40,263 nt of DNA from Pseudomonas fluorescens (GTDB lineage Bacteria; Pseudomonadota; Gammaproteobacteria; Pseudomonadales; Pseudomonadaceae). Below the pieces are notes generated by a model. That model was not told the origin of the DNA. It did not search any database and saw only the letters and a program-made list of their open reading frames with translations. Location of the stretch: contig NZ_CABVHQ010000054.1 of assembly GCF_902497895.1 (NCBI RefSeq), positions 1 to 40,263 of the forward strand, written 5' to 3'. This document shows positions 15,819 to 26,000 of this stretch, piece after piece; the stretch's first letter is position 1, and each line of letters opens with the position of its first letter. The position numbers and the translations under genes are program-made.

Positions 15819-17061
15819 AACGTAACGCCTCCGCGGGCTGGGTGCGCGCGGCACGCCAGGCTGGATACAGGGTGGCGAGGAAACTCAGGACCAACGCGGC
15901 GGCGCTGACCATCAACACGTCTTCGGCCATCAGCTGCGACGGCAGGTAGTCGATGAAATACACGTCGGCATTAAGGAATTTGTGCCCGAGCAGGCTTTCC
16001 AGGCCGGAGATCGCGGCGCTGACATTCAGCGCGGCGAACATCCCGACCACGGCGCCGATCAGCGTGCCGATGACGCCGATCACCGTGCCCTGGACCATGA
16101 AGATCGCCATGATCTGCCCCGGCGTGGAGCCCAGGGTGCGCAGAATCGCGATATCGCCCTTCTTGTCGTTCACCACCATCACCAGCGTGGAAATGATATT
16201 GAAGGCGGCGACGGCAACGATCAGCAGCAACAGCAGGCCGATCATGGCTTTCTCCATGCGGATGGCCTGATACAGATTGCCGTGGGTGCGGGTCCAGTCA
16301 CGGGCGTAGAAGCGATCTTCGCCGAGCTGCTGGGCAATGTTCCACGCCGTGCGCGGTGCCTGGAACAGGTCATCGAACTTCAGGCGCAGGCCCTGGACCT
16401 GATCCGCTTTCCAGCGATGCAACCTGGACAGATCCTGGACATTGGTAATGCCCAGGTAACCGTCCAGCTCGCCGGCGCCGACATGGAAAATGCCGACCAC
16501 GGTAAAGCGTTTCATGCGCGGGAACATCCCGGCCGGGGTCACGGTGACTTCGGGGGCGACGAAGGTCAGCTTGTCGCCGATGGCCGCACCCAGTTTGGCC
16601 GCGGCCTTGTCGCCGATGACGATGCCGAAACTGCCGGGGGCCAGGTCGTCGAGTTTGCCCTGCTGCATGAAGTTATCAATGATCGAGACCTGCCGCTCCT
16701 GCGCAGGGTCGATGCCATTGAGCAGCACTTTGGAAACCTTGCCGTTGTTGGTCAGCAGCCCCTGCATCTGGGTGAACGGCGCAACCGCCAGCACCTGCGG
16801 GTTCTGCTGGACCTTGGCGGCCAGGCGTTGCCAGTCGTTGACCGGCTCACCGGACTCGATGGTCGCGTGGGGCACCATGCCCAGCACGCGGGTGCGCATC
16901 TCATGATCGAAACCGTTCATCACCGATAACACAACGATCATCACGACCACGCCGAGGGCGAGTCCGATCATCGAGGTCAGGGAAATGAATGACACAAAAT
17001 GATTGCGACGCTTTGCACGGGTGTAACGCGTGCCAATAAATACGAAGAGAGGTCTGAACAT
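15811..17061 (-). CDS. lolC: Lipoprotein-releasing ABC permease LolC (LolC/E family)
   Basis: First gene of the lolCDE operon and a clear paralogue of the third: the N-terminus (MFRPLFVFIGTRYTRAKRR), the helix after it (SLTSMIGLALGVVVMIVVLS) and the C-terminal tail (ATLYPAWRAARTQPAEALRYE) are nearly shared. At 416 residues it has four predicted membrane helices and a large periplasmic domain between the first two. LGSTPGQIMAIFMVQGTVIGV is the typical FtsX-like coupling region. The pair probably forms a LolC/LolE heterodimer with two LolD. It is divergent from the PilZ gene across 94 bases. Confidence 0.92.
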   Translation of the reverse strand: MFRPLFVFIGTRYTRAKRRNHFVSFISLTSMIGLALGVVVMIVVLSVMNGFDHEMRTRVLGMVPHATIESGEPVNDWQRLAAKVQQNPQVLAVAPFTQMQGLLTNNGKVSKVLLNGIDPAQERQVSIIDNFMQQGKLDDLAPGSFGIVIGDKAAAKLGAAIGDKLTFVAPEVTVTPAGMFPRMKRFTVVGIFHVGAGELDGYLGITNVQDLSRLHRWKADQVQGLRLKFDDLFQAPRTAWNIAQQLGEDRFYARDWTRTHGNLYQAIRMEKAMIGLLLLLIVAVAAFNIISTLVMVVNDKKGDIAILRTLGSTPGQIMAIFMVQGTVIGVIGTLIGAVVGMFAALNVSAAISGLESLLGHKFLNADVYFIDYLPSQLMAEDVLMVSAAALVLSFLATLYPAWRAARTQPAEALRYE

Positions 17062-17155
17062 GTCGGGGCTTGTTCGGAGGGAAAAGGAACGTCCTTGTGG
17101 CGGGGGTCGATAACCAGCTTTACACTCAGACCACTGCTACTACCATGGGTTCGCC

Positions 17156-17743
17156 ATGTCGACATTAGATGAAGAAGATCGCCGCGAATACTACCGTATC
17201 GAGGACACGATCGCACTGGAAATTCGGCCCCTCTCTGCCCACGAAACCACAGGCCAGGAAGTGTTGCAGGATGAGTCGACTTTATTCAATCTGCTCAGCG
17301 AACTGCACCTGAGCGAATTCGAATCGCAGCACCTGCTCCGGCAGATCAGCGAACGCGATCGAACCATGGCCGCCTACCTGAAGGTCCTGAACAAGCGCAT
17401 CGACCTGCTCGGCCAGGTAGTCGCCCAGACCGTGCTCGACAAGTTCGAGGAACCGCAGCACGTAGTGCTGTCCGAAGGCGGTATCGAGTTCGAATATCAC
17501 CTCGCTTACCCGCCCGACAGCCATCTGGCGATCAAGCTATTGCTGATGCCACAAGCCTTGGGCCTGCTGTTGCGGGCCAAGGTCACGAACTGTGAACCAG
17601 AGGGCTTCGGCACGTTCAAGATCGGCACTGAGTTCGAGTCGCCGACCGACGCGCAGCGCCAGTTGCTGGCCCGTTATATCTTGCAGAAACAGGCGCAGGA
17701 GCGGCGCCTGGCCCGCGAACAAACCGATTTATCCGGCGATTAA
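17156..17743 (+). CDS. PilZ-domain protein, putative c-di-GMP receptor
   Basis: A 195-residue soluble protein. The N-terminal RREYYRIED (Arg9, Arg10, Arg14) is the RRxxxR c-di-GMP motif. Near residue 105, HVVLSEGGIEF corresponds to the second motif (D/N-x-S-x-x-G), but Val stands where Asp or Asn is usual. Between them, about residues 40-90 form a helical region (SELHLSEFESQHLLRQISERD). The C-terminus is a charged helix. The first arginines look functional, so nucleotide binding is likely but unproven. It is followed after 18 bases by the phosphodiesterase gene and may be co-transcribed with it. Confidence 0.82.
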   Translation: MSTLDEEDRREYYRIEDTIALEIRPLSAHETTGQEVLQDESTLFNLLSELHLSEFESQHLLRQISERDRTMAAYLKVLNKRIDLLGQVVAQTVLDKFEEPQHVVLSEGGIEFEYHLAYPPDSHLAIKLLLMPQALGLLLRAKVTNCEPEGFGTFKIGTEFESPTDAQRQLLARYILQKQAQERRLAREQTDLSGD

Positions 17744-17761
17744 CTTTTTTAAGGAAGAACC

Positions 17762-18484
17762 GTGACCCTTATCTACGGCCACCGCGGCGCCAAAGGCGAA
17801 GCACCGGAAAACACCCTGGCCAGTTTTCAGCAGTGCCTCAAACACGGGGTACGTCGCTGCGAGCTGGACCTGCATCTGTCCATGGACGGCGAGTTGATGG
17901 TAATCCACGACCCGACGCTCAAGCGCACCACCGACCGCCGCGGCAAGGTGGTCGAGCAATTGGCCGCCGACCTGGTCACCTACGATGCGCGCAAGGGCGG
18001 CCCGGGCTGGATCAAGCCATGTCCGATTCCGCGCTTGGAGGAGCTGTTCGAGAAGTGCGATTTCGAGCACTGGCAGCTTGAGGTCAAGAGCGCTTCACGC
18101 ACTCGCGCCGTGACCACGGTCCTGGCGATTCGGGAAATGGCCCAGCGTTTTGGCTTGCTGGACAAGATCACCATCACCTCGAGTTCGAGGGAAGTGCTCA
18201 AGGCCGCGCTGGAGCTGACCCCGGATCTGTCTCGCGGGCTGGTCGCCGAATACGCCTGGCTCGACCCGATCAAGGTCGCGCAAAGCTATGGCTGTGGGAT
18301 TCTTGCCTTGAACTGGACGCTGTGCACCCCTGAGCGCCTGGAGAAGGCGCAGCGTCAGGGTCTGCATGTGTCGGTGTGGACAGTCAACGAACCCGCGCTG
18401 ATGCGCAGGCTCGCCGACTTCGGCGTAGATAGCCTGATTACAGACTTTCCCGGTTTGGCCAGCGCCACGCTCGAGAATTGCTGA
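17762..18484 (+). CDS. Cytosolic glycerophosphodiester phosphodiesterase
   Basis: GDPDs hydrolyse glycerophosphodiesters to glycerol-3-phosphate and an alcohol. The family motifs are complete: IYGHRGAKGEAPENTLASF (His7 and Arg8), CELDLHLSMDGELMVIHDPTLKRTT with metal-binding Glu and Asp and the second catalytic His, and LEVKSA. VSVWTVNEPALMRRL and GVDSLITDFPG are the conserved C-terminal elements. There is no signal peptide, so it is cytoplasmic (UgpQ-like). It starts with GTG at 17762 after AAGGAAG, a good ribosome site. At 240 residues it is full length. Confidence 0.9.
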   Translation: MTLIYGHRGAKGEAPENTLASFQQCLKHGVRRCELDLHLSMDGELMVIHDPTLKRTTDRRGKVVEQLAADLVTYDARKGGPGWIKPCPIPRLEELFEKCDFEHWQLEVKSASRTRAVTTVLAIREMAQRFGLLDKITITSSSREVLKAALELTPDLSRGLVAEYAWLDPIKVAQSYGCGILALNWTLCTPERLEKAQRQGLHVSVWTVNEPALMRRLADFGVDSLITDFPGLASATLENC

Positions 18485-18495
18485 AATCGGTCTCC

Positions 18496-18520
18496 CCGGC
18501 CGGCTCAGGCCACCGGCCGG
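18496..18520. terminator. GC-rich inverted repeat between convergent genes, possible terminator
   Basis: CCGGCCGG occurs at 18496-18503 and again at 18513-18520, and the pair can form a stem. AAAAAA follows further on, but there is no T-run directly after the stem on the plus strand. The position between the convergent phosphodiesterase and sthA genes suggests termination; support is weak. Confidence 0.4.
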
Positions 18521-18526
18521 AGCCGC

Positions 18527-19921
18527 TCAAAAAAGCCGGTTGAGGCCGTCGTAAGCCGCTACCCGATAGGCTTCGGCCATGGTCGGGTAGTTGAACGTGG
18601 TGTTGACGAAGTATTTCAGGGTGTTGAGTTCGCCCGGCTGGTTCATGATCGCCTGGCCAATGTGCACGATCTCCGACGCCTGGTAACCGAAGCAGTGCAC
18701 ACCGAGGACTTCCAGCGTCTCGCGGTGGAACAGGATCTTCAGCATGCCCTGGGGCTCACCGGCGATCTGCGCGCGCGCCATGCCCTTGAAGAACGCCTTG
18801 CCGACTTCGTACGGCACCTTGGCCTGGGTCAGCTCCTGCTCGTTCTTGCCGATCGAGCTGATCTCCGGAATGGTGTAGATGCCGGTCGGTACGTCGTTGA
18901 CGAAACGCCAGCTACCATTGTCGACGATGCTCCCGGCTGCCGAACGCCCTTGGTCATGGGCGGCACTGGCCAGGCTCGGCCAGCCGATCACGTCACCGGC
19001 GCCGTAGATGTTCGGCACGCAGGTGCGATAGTTCTCGTCCACCTCGATCTGGCCACGGCTGTTGACCTTGACCCCGATGTTTTCCATGCCCAGCTTGTCG
19101 GTGTTGCCGGTACGCCCGTTGCACCAGAGCAAGGCATCGGCCTTGATCTTCTTGCCGGACTTGAGGTGCAGGATCACGCCGTTGTCGAGGCCTTCGACCC
19201 GGTCGTAGTCCTCGTTGTGCCGCACCGTGATGTTGTTGTTGCTGAAGTGGTAGCTCAGGGCCTGGGAGATCTCGGAGTCGAGGAAGCTCAGCAGCTGGCC
19301 GCGGTTATCCACCAGCTCAACCAAAACCCCAAGACCACTGAAGATCGAGGCGTATTCGCAACCGATCACGCCGGCGCCATAAACGATGAGTTTGCGCGGG
19401 GTGTGGCCCAGGCTCAGGATCGTATCGCTATCGTAGATGCGCGGGTGGTTGAAATCGATGTCGGCCGGGCGATACGGGCGCGAACCGGTGGCGATAATGA
19501 TGTGCTTGGCCACCAGCGTATCGACCATGCCATTGGCGCTGACCACTTCGACGGTCTGCTCGTCGGCGAAGCTGCCGGTGCCGAAAAACAGGTCAACCCG
19601 ATTGCGCGCGTAATAGCCGGTGCGCGAGGCCACCTGCTTGCCAATCACCTTTTCCGCACTCTTGAGTACGTCAGGAAAAGAGAACCAGCGCGGCTCGCCA
19701 ATAGCCCGGAACATCGGGTTGGTGTTGAACTGCATGATCTGCCGGACCGAGTGACGCAAAGCCTTGGACGGGATGGTCCCCAGGTGGGTGCAGTTGCCGC
19801 CGACCTGACGACGGCTATCGACCATCGCCACCTTGCGCCCTGCCTTGACGGCGTTCATCGCCGCACCTTCTCCAGCCGGGCCGGAACCCAGCACCACCAC
19901 GTCGTAGTTGTAGACAGCCAT
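18527..19921 (-). CDS. sthA: Soluble (Si-specific) NAD(P)+ transhydrogenase
   Basis: SthA moves hydride from NADPH to NAD+ and balances the two pools. The 464-residue flavoprotein has the N-terminal FAD motif VVVLGSGPAGEGAA, a second dinucleotide motif KLIVYGAGVIGCEYASIF, and the FAD-closing NIYGAGDVIGWP. NCTHLGTIPSKAL replaces the redox CxxxxC of related lipoamide dehydrogenases: the second Cys is Thr, which is normal for SthA. The C-terminal interface domain (FNYPTMAEAYRVAAYDGLNRLF) is intact. GAGGAG lies five bases before ATG 19921. Confidence 0.96.
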   Translation of the reverse strand: MAVYNYDVVVLGSGPAGEGAAMNAVKAGRKVAMVDSRRQVGGNCTHLGTIPSKALRHSVRQIMQFNTNPMFRAIGEPRWFSFPDVLKSAEKVIGKQVASRTGYYARNRVDLFFGTGSFADEQTVEVVSANGMVDTLVAKHIIIATGSRPYRPADIDFNHPRIYDSDTILSLGHTPRKLIVYGAGVIGCEYASIFSGLGVLVELVDNRGQLLSFLDSEISQALSYHFSNNNITVRHNEDYDRVEGLDNGVILHLKSGKKIKADALLWCNGRTGNTDKLGMENIGVKVNSRGQIEVDENYRTCVPNIYGAGDVIGWPSLASAAHDQGRSAAGSIVDNGSWRFVNDVPTGIYTIPEISSIGKNEQELTQAKVPYEVGKAFFKGMARAQIAGEPQGMLKILFHRETLEVLGVHCFGYQASEIVHIGQAIMNQPGELNTLKYFVNTTFNYPTMAEAYRVAAYDGLNRLF

Positions 19922-20134
19922 GCATACTCCTCAGAACAGGCCGCGGCACCACTCAGGTACCTGCGGCTAAATCATGCCGGCCTGTGCGGCATGAAAGAAC
20001 AATTTGGGGTCTGTAAGAAAAACCCGGACACAGTCTATAGAAGCGTCAACGCCGCGCACATTAACCCTTGGTCGCGTCGTAGGCTACTTTTGCCTGCACT
20101 ACATCGCCAGCACCCGCCTTTGCTCGCGGCGCAA

Positions 20135-21157
20135 TCACTTGGTTTTATCCGCGCTCAGGCGCACAAAAACCTGACTGCTGCGTGTGACGAAACCGCTGTC
20201 GGTGCGGATCACAAAAAATGCCCCGATCCGATGTTTTTCCGCGTAATCCCAACCGCGCTCCGGGCCCAGAATCAGCAATAGCGTGGACAAGCCATCGGCC
20301 ATCAACGCCGAAGGATGAATCACCGTTACTGACGCCAACGTATGCTCGACCGGCTTGCCGGTACGGGCGTCGAAGGTGTGGGAATAACGTCGCCCGTCCT
20401 GCTCGAAATATTTACGATAGTCGCCCGAGGTGGACACCCCGTAACCATCCACCGCGATGACCCGCTCGACCACTTGCTGATCGTCCCGAGGCTCTTCCAG
20501 GGCGATCCGCCAGGGTGAGCCATCGGGCTTTTTACCGAGGGCCTTGAGTTCTCCGGTGACTTCCACCAGATAGCTGTCGATGCCCAGTGCCGTCAGCTTC
20601 GCGGCGATCTGGTCTACTGCATAACCGGCAGCGACGCTGTTGAAGTCGACATTGACCGGCGCGTCCTTGCACAACCGATCACCCTCGATCCGCAAATGAG
20701 CATGACCGACCCGCTGGCGGACTTCAGCCAGGGCTTCGGCACTCGGGACTTGCTCCTCGCGAGCCTGGGGCCCGAAGCCCCACAGGTTCAGCAGCGGCTC
20801 CACGGTCAGATCGAAAGAACCGTCGCTGGCGATCGACAGCTGCTCGCCGACCCGCACCAATTGCAGGATCGATTCAGGCATTGGCTGGCAACTGTTCGCC
20901 GGCAAATCATTGAAACGCTCGATGTCCGAGTCGCTGCGGTAGGTCGACATCTGCCGATCGACTTCGGAGAGGATGTGCTGGACTTGCTGCTGAACCTCGG
21001 CCGGCCCGGGAATCCCGGTATACCGCACGTATTTGATTGAATAGGTGCTGCCCATGGTCGGACCGCTGAAGCTTTCCAGCGAATCGCCATTGCCACAGCC
21101 CGAGAGTGCGCCGATTACCAGGAATAGACCTGGAACCAGCATTGGCCACTTACGCAA
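20135..21157 (-). CDS. apbE: FAD:protein FMN transferase ApbE (lipoprotein)
   Basis: ApbE covalently attaches FMN to threonines of target flavoproteins such as NqrB, NqrC and RnfG. I choose a TTG start at 21157 (340 residues): GGAGGGG lies five bases upstream, and it gives a compact lipoprotein signal, MRKWPMLVPGLFLVIGALSGC with a lipobox Cys at 21. An ATG at 21205 would give an unusually long, charged leader. ApbE motifs are GPTMGSTYSIKY, NVDFNSVAAGYAVDQ, VEVTGELKALGKKPDG and HTFDARTGKPVEHTLASVTV. In P. aeruginosa, as I recall, apbE sits beside nqrABCDEF. Here gap follows at once and no nqr genes are present. Confidence 0.92.
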   Translation of the reverse strand: MRKWPMLVPGLFLVIGALSGCGNGDSLESFSGPTMGSTYSIKYVRYTGIPGPAEVQQQVQHILSEVDRQMSTYRSDSDIERFNDLPANSCQPMPESILQLVRVGEQLSIASDGSFDLTVEPLLNLWGFGPQAREEQVPSAEALAEVRQRVGHAHLRIEGDRLCKDAPVNVDFNSVAAGYAVDQIAAKLTALGIDSYLVEVTGELKALGKKPDGSPWRIALEEPRDDQQVVERVIAVDGYGVSTSGDYRKYFEQDGRRYSHTFDARTGKPVEHTLASVTVIHPSALMADGLSTLLLILGPERGWDYAEKHRIGAFFVIRTDSGFVTRSSQVFVRLSADKTK

Positions 21158-21225
21158 ACCTGCCCCTCCAGAAAATTGACTCGCCCTGTAAGCAGGGGTG
21201 GGCATTATGCGACAGATGCTCGCCT

Positions 21226-21327
21226 AAAAGATCGCAGCCTGCGGCAGCTCCTACATGATTGGCGTACACCCTTTAATTCACGGGTGTACACAGTCGGCGT
21301 AGGAGCTGCCGCAGGCTGCGATCTTTT
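21226..21327. repeat. REP pair (BIME) between apbE and gap
   Basis: Inverted copies at about 21226-21253 and 21299-21327 match the pair at 9759-9860 (core GCAGCCTGCGGCAGCTCCTA), with about 45 bases between. GATCTT is repeated several times just after it. Confidence 0.92.
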
Positions 21328-21363
21328 GATCTTGATCTTGATCTTTTGATCGCCCCACAAACA

Positions 21364-21391
21364 AAAACGCCCCGACAAGTCGGGGCGTTTT
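21364..21391 (-). terminator. Terminator of gap
   Basis: AAAACGCCCCGAC (21364-21376) pairs with GTCGGGGCGTTTT (21379-21391). Read on the minus strand it ends in GTTTTTG, 17 bases after the gap stop. Confidence 0.93.
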
Positions 21392-21407
21392 CATGTGCGG
21401 CTAAAGC

Positions 21408-22856
21408 TTAGCGCGGGAACGCTGGCGGGTTGACCCCGGCCATGTCTTCCATCACGCGCACTACCTGGCAGCTGTAACCGAATTCGTTGTCGTACCAGAC
21501 GTACAGAACAACGCGGTTGTCGTTGCAGATAGTAGCTTCGGCATCCACCACACCGGCGTGGCGCGAGCCAACGAAGTCGGTGGAAACCACTTCCTGCGAG
21601 TGCACGTAGTCGATTTGCTTATGCAGATCGGAGTGCAGCGCCATGTAGCGCAGGTACTCGTTGATCTCTTCGCGAGTGGTGGCTTTCTCAAGGTTGAGGT
21701 TGAGAATGGCCATCGACACGTTTGGCGTTGGCACGCGGATCGCGTTACCGGTCAACTTGCCAGCCAGTTCCGGCAGCGCCTTGGCGGCGGCAGTGGCAGC
21801 ACCGGTCTCGGTGATCACCATGTTCAACGCGGCGCTACGACCACGGCGATCGCCTTTGTGGAAGTTGTCGATCAGGTTCTGGTCGTTGGTGTACGAGTGA
21901 ACCGTTTCAACGTGACCATTGATGATGCCGAACTTGTCGTTGACTGCCTTGAGCACCGGCACGATGGCGTTGGTGGTGCAGGAAGCCGCGGACACGATCT
22001 TGTCGTCAGCCGTGATTTCGCCGTGGTTGATACCGTGCACGATGTTCTTCAGCTTGCCTTTGCCAGGCGCGGTCAGAACGACGCGATCGATACCCGGGCA
22101 GGCCAGATGCTGGCCCAGGCCGTCGGCGTCACGCCATACACCGGTGTTGTCCACCAGCAGCGCGTTCTTGATGCCGTACTGGGTGTAATCCACTTCAGTA
22201 GGGTTCTTCGCGTAGATCACCTGGATCAGGTTGCCGTTGGCGGTTATGGTGTTGTTGGCTTCATCGATAACGATGGTGCCATCGAACGGGCCATGCACCG
22301 AGTCACGACGCAACAGGCTGGCACGCTTGACCAGATCGTTGTCGGCGCCCTTGCGGACCACGATGGCACGCAGACGCAAGCCGTCGCCGCCACCGGTTTT
22401 TTCGATCAGGATGCGCGCCAGCAGACGGCCGATACGACCGAAGCCGTACAGCACCACGTCAGTGCCGGTACGACCGGAACCATTTTGCTTGCCGACCACA
22501 TCGACCAGTTCGTCACGGACGAACTCTTCGGCGGTACGGCCATTGCCTTCGGCCTTGAATTTGACCGCCAGCTTGCCCAGGTCTACCGAAGCAGAGCCGA
22601 GTTTGAGCTCGCTCATCGCTTTGAGCAGAGGGAATGTTTCGTGGACGGACAGTTCGCTGTCATCGGACTGGCGATGACGAGCAAAACGGTGAGCTTTGAG
22701 AATCGCTATGACTGAACGATTGATCAGGCTGCGGCCATAGATCGAGCTCACCACGTTGTTGTTGCGGTAGAGCTGACCGATAAGCGGAATCATCGCTTCT
22801 GCGAGTGCTTCACGGTCGATCCATTCACCAAGACACTGGTCGGGCTTCTGAGTCAC
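21408..22856 (-). CDS. gap: Glyceraldehyde-3-phosphate dehydrogenase, long form
   Basis: NAD(P)-dependent GAPDH with a roughly 130-residue N-terminal extension before the Rossmann fold, a form common in pseudomonads. The catalytic core shows LYGFGRIGRLLARIL, the active-site SAASCTTNAIVPVLKAV with nucleophile Cys, HSYTNDQNLID, NMVITETGAA and the C-terminal VWYDNEFGYSCQVVRVM. The extension includes GEWIDREALAEAMIPLIGQL. I start at GTG 22856 (482 residues, MTQKPDQ...), which has GGAAGG five bases upstream; an ATG five codons earlier has no ribosome site. It is divergent from mfd. The role in glycolytic or gluconeogenic direction is not evident from sequence. Confidence 0.93.
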   Translation of the reverse strand: MTQKPDQCLGEWIDREALAEAMIPLIGQLYRNNNVVSSIYGRSLINRSVIAILKAHRFARHRQSDDSELSVHETFPLLKAMSELKLGSASVDLGKLAVKFKAEGNGRTAEEFVRDELVDVVGKQNGSGRTGTDVVLYGFGRIGRLLARILIEKTGGGDGLRLRAIVVRKGADNDLVKRASLLRRDSVHGPFDGTIVIDEANNTITANGNLIQVIYAKNPTEVDYTQYGIKNALLVDNTGVWRDADGLGQHLACPGIDRVVLTAPGKGKLKNIVHGINHGEITADDKIVSAASCTTNAIVPVLKAVNDKFGIINGHVETVHSYTNDQNLIDNFHKGDRRGRSAALNMVITETGAATAAAKALPELAGKLTGNAIRVPTPNVSMAILNLNLEKATTREEINEYLRYMALHSDLHKQIDYVHSQEVVSTDFVGSRHAGVVDAEATICNDNRVVLYVWYDNEFGYSCQVVRVMEDMAGVNPPAFPR

Positions 22857-23042
22857 GGGAACCTTCCACATATGTAGGGGCAGAAAAAAGGGGCTACATT
22901 ATGCCGCCGACTGCCTTTCGGATCAATGCGCGGCTGTCGCGACACGCATTTCGCCCTTTGTTTAGTAGTCAGCAACTGACAGCCGGTGCCTTCGCCAGCT
23001 ACAATCGTCGACTTTGTCGCAACGCTTGGAGCTCAACCTTCC

Positions 23043-26000
23043 GTGCCCGTTCTGCGTCTACCGCTACTCCCTGCCGCCGCAGGCAAACAGCACTGGGGCA
23101 ACCTGCCCGGTGCCGCCCTCAGCCTGGCGATTGCCGAGGCTGCCAGCGCTGCAAAGCGCTTCACCCTGCTCCTGACCGCCGACAGCCAAAGTGCCGAACG
23201 GCTGGAACAGGAGCTGAGTTTCTTCGCCCCGGATTTGCCAGTATTGCATTTCCCGGACTGGGAAACCCTGCCCTACGATCTGTTTTCGCCGCACCAGGAC
23301 ATCATTTCCCAGCGTATCGCCAGCCTTTATCGGTTGCCGGAACTCAGTCATGGCGTTTTGGTAGTGCCGATCACCACGGCCCTACATCGCCTGGCACCGA
23401 CCAAATTCCTGCTGGGCAGCAGCCTGGTGCTGGACATCGGCCAGAAGCTCGATGTCGATCAGATGCGCACCCGGCTTGAGGCCAGTGGCTACCGCTGCGT
23501 CGATACGGTCTACGAGCACGGCGAGTTCGCGGTGCGTGGAGCGCTGATCGATTTGTTCCCGATGGGCAGCAAACTGCCCTACCGCATCGACCTGTTCGAT
23601 GACGAAATCGAAACCCTGCGCACCTTCGATCCGGATAACCAGCGTTCCATCGACAAGGTCACCTCGGTGCGGCTGCTGCCGGCGCGGGAGTTTCCGCTGC
23701 AAAAGGACGCCGTCACCCGTTTCAAGGCGCGCTTTCGCGAGCGTTTCGATGTCGACTTCCGCCGCTGCCCGATCTTCCAGGACCTGAGCAGCGGGATTAC
23801 CCCGGCCGGTATCGAGTACTACCTGCCACTGTTCTTCGACGAAACCTCGACCCTGTTCGATTACTTGCCCCAGGACACCCAGGTGTTTTCCCTGCCGGGC
23901 ATCGAACAGGCCGCCGAGAACTTCTGGAACGATGTACGCAACCGCTATGAAGAACGCCGCGTCGACCCCGCACGCCCCCTGCTGCCACCGGCCGAACTGT
24001 TCCTGCCGGTGGAAGACTGCTTTGCCCGCCTGAAAAACTGGCCGCGGGTGGTCGCCAGCCAGCAGGACGTCGAAACCGGCGTCGGCCGCGAGCGTTTCCC
24101 GGCCCAGCCATTGCCCAGCCTGGCGATCGAAGCCAAGGCCAATGAACCCCTGGCGGCACTCGCAGGGTTCCTCGACGAATTTCCCGGCCGCGTGTTATTT
24201 ACCGCCGAGTCCGCCGGGCGCCGCGAAGTGCTGCTGGAACTGCTCGAACGTCTGAAGCTGCGGCCGAAAACCGTCGACAGCTGGCCGGATTTCGTCGCCA
24301 GCAAACATCGCCTGGCAATCACCATTGCCCCGCTGGACGAAGGCCTGGTGCTGGATGAGCCGGCACTGGCACTGATTGCCGAAAGCCCGCTGTTCGGCCA
24401 GCGCGTGATGCAGCGCCGGCGTCGGGAAAAACGCGCCGACGCCAATACCGATGCGGTGATCAAGAACCTCACCGAACTGCGCGAAGGCGCGCCGGTGGTG
24501 CACATCGATCACGGAGTCGGCCGCTACCTGGGCCTGGCCACCCTGGAAATCGACAATCAGGCCGCCGAGTTCCTCACCCTCGCCTACGCCGAGGGCGCCA
24601 AGCTCTATGTGCCGGTGGCCAACCTGCACCTGATCGCTCGTTACACCGGCACCGACGATGCCTTGGCCCCGCTGCATCGCCTGGGTTCGGAAACCTGGCA
24701 GAAAGCCAAACGCAAAGCCGCCGAGCAGGTGCGCGACGTGGCCGCCGAACTGCTCGACATCTATGCCCGGCGCGCGGCCCGCGAAGGCTATGCCTTCGAA
24801 GACCCGAAAGCCGATTACGCCACCTTCAGCGCCGGCTTCCCGTTCGAAGAAACCCCCGACCAGCAAACCACCATCGACGCGGTGCGCGCCGATATGCTCG
24901 CGCCCAAGCCGATGGACCGCCTGGTCTGCGGCGACGTGGGTTTCGGCAAGACCGAAGTGGCAATGCGCGCGGCCTTCATCGCCGTGCATGGCGGGCGTCA
25001 GGTGGCCATCCTGGTGCCCACCACCCTGCTCGCCCAGCAGCATTACAACAGCTTCCGCGATCGCTTCGCCGACTGGCCGGTCTCCGTGGAAGTGATGAGC
25101 CGCTTCAAGTCGACCAAGGAAATCAACGCCGCGGTCGCCGAACTGGCCGAGGGCAAGATCGACATCGTCATCGGCACCCACAAGCTGCTGCAGGACGATG
25201 TAAAGATCAAAAACCTCGGCTTGGTAATCATCGACGAAGAACACCGCTTCGGCGTCCGCCAGAAAGAACAGCTCAAGGCCCTGCGCAGCGAAGTCGACAT
25301 CCTGACCCTGACTGCAACGCCTATTCCGCGCACGCTGAATATGGCGGTCTCGGGCATGCGCGACCTGTCGATCATCGCCACGCCGCCAGCCCGTCGCCTG
25401 TCGGTGCGGACCTTTGTCATGGAACAGAACAAGAGCACGGTCAAAGAGGCCCTGCTCCGCGAGCTGTTGCGCGGTGGCCAGGTCTATTACCTGCACAACG
25501 ATGTGAAGACCATCGAGAAATGCGCCGCCGACCTCGCCGAGCTGGTGCCGGAAGCACGGATCGGCATCGGCCACGGGCAGATGCGCGAGCGTGAACTCGA
25601 ACAAGTGATGAGCGACTTCTATCACAAGCGCTTCAACGTGCTGATCGCCTCGACCATCATCGAGACCGGGATCGACGTGCCGAGCGCCAACACCATCATC
25701 ATCGAGCGGGCGGACAAGTTCGGCCTGGCGCAATTGCACCAGCTGCGCGGTCGGGTCGGTCGCAGTCACCACCAGGCCTACGCCTACCTGCTGACTCCGC
25801 CACGCCAGCAAATCACCCCGGACGCGGAAAAGCGCCTGGAAGCCATCGCCAACACCCAGGACCTCGGCGCGGGTTTCGTGCTGGCCACCAACGACCTGGA
25901 AATCCGCGGTGCCGGTGAATTGCTGGGTGACGGTCAAAGCGGGCAGATTCAGGCGGTTGGCTTTACCCTGTACATGGAGATGCTCGAGCGCGCGGTGAAA

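Noticed and set aside
19922..20134. Possible small gene after apbE (minus-strand frame ending AKVAYDATKG)
   Set aside because: The frame has no convincing start codon or ribosome site and no recognised family. It could be the relic of a gene, but I cannot support it.
18662..20281. 539-codon plus-strand open frame over sthA and apbE
   Set aside because: Antisense to sthA, and it crosses the intergenic region with no domain or start signal.
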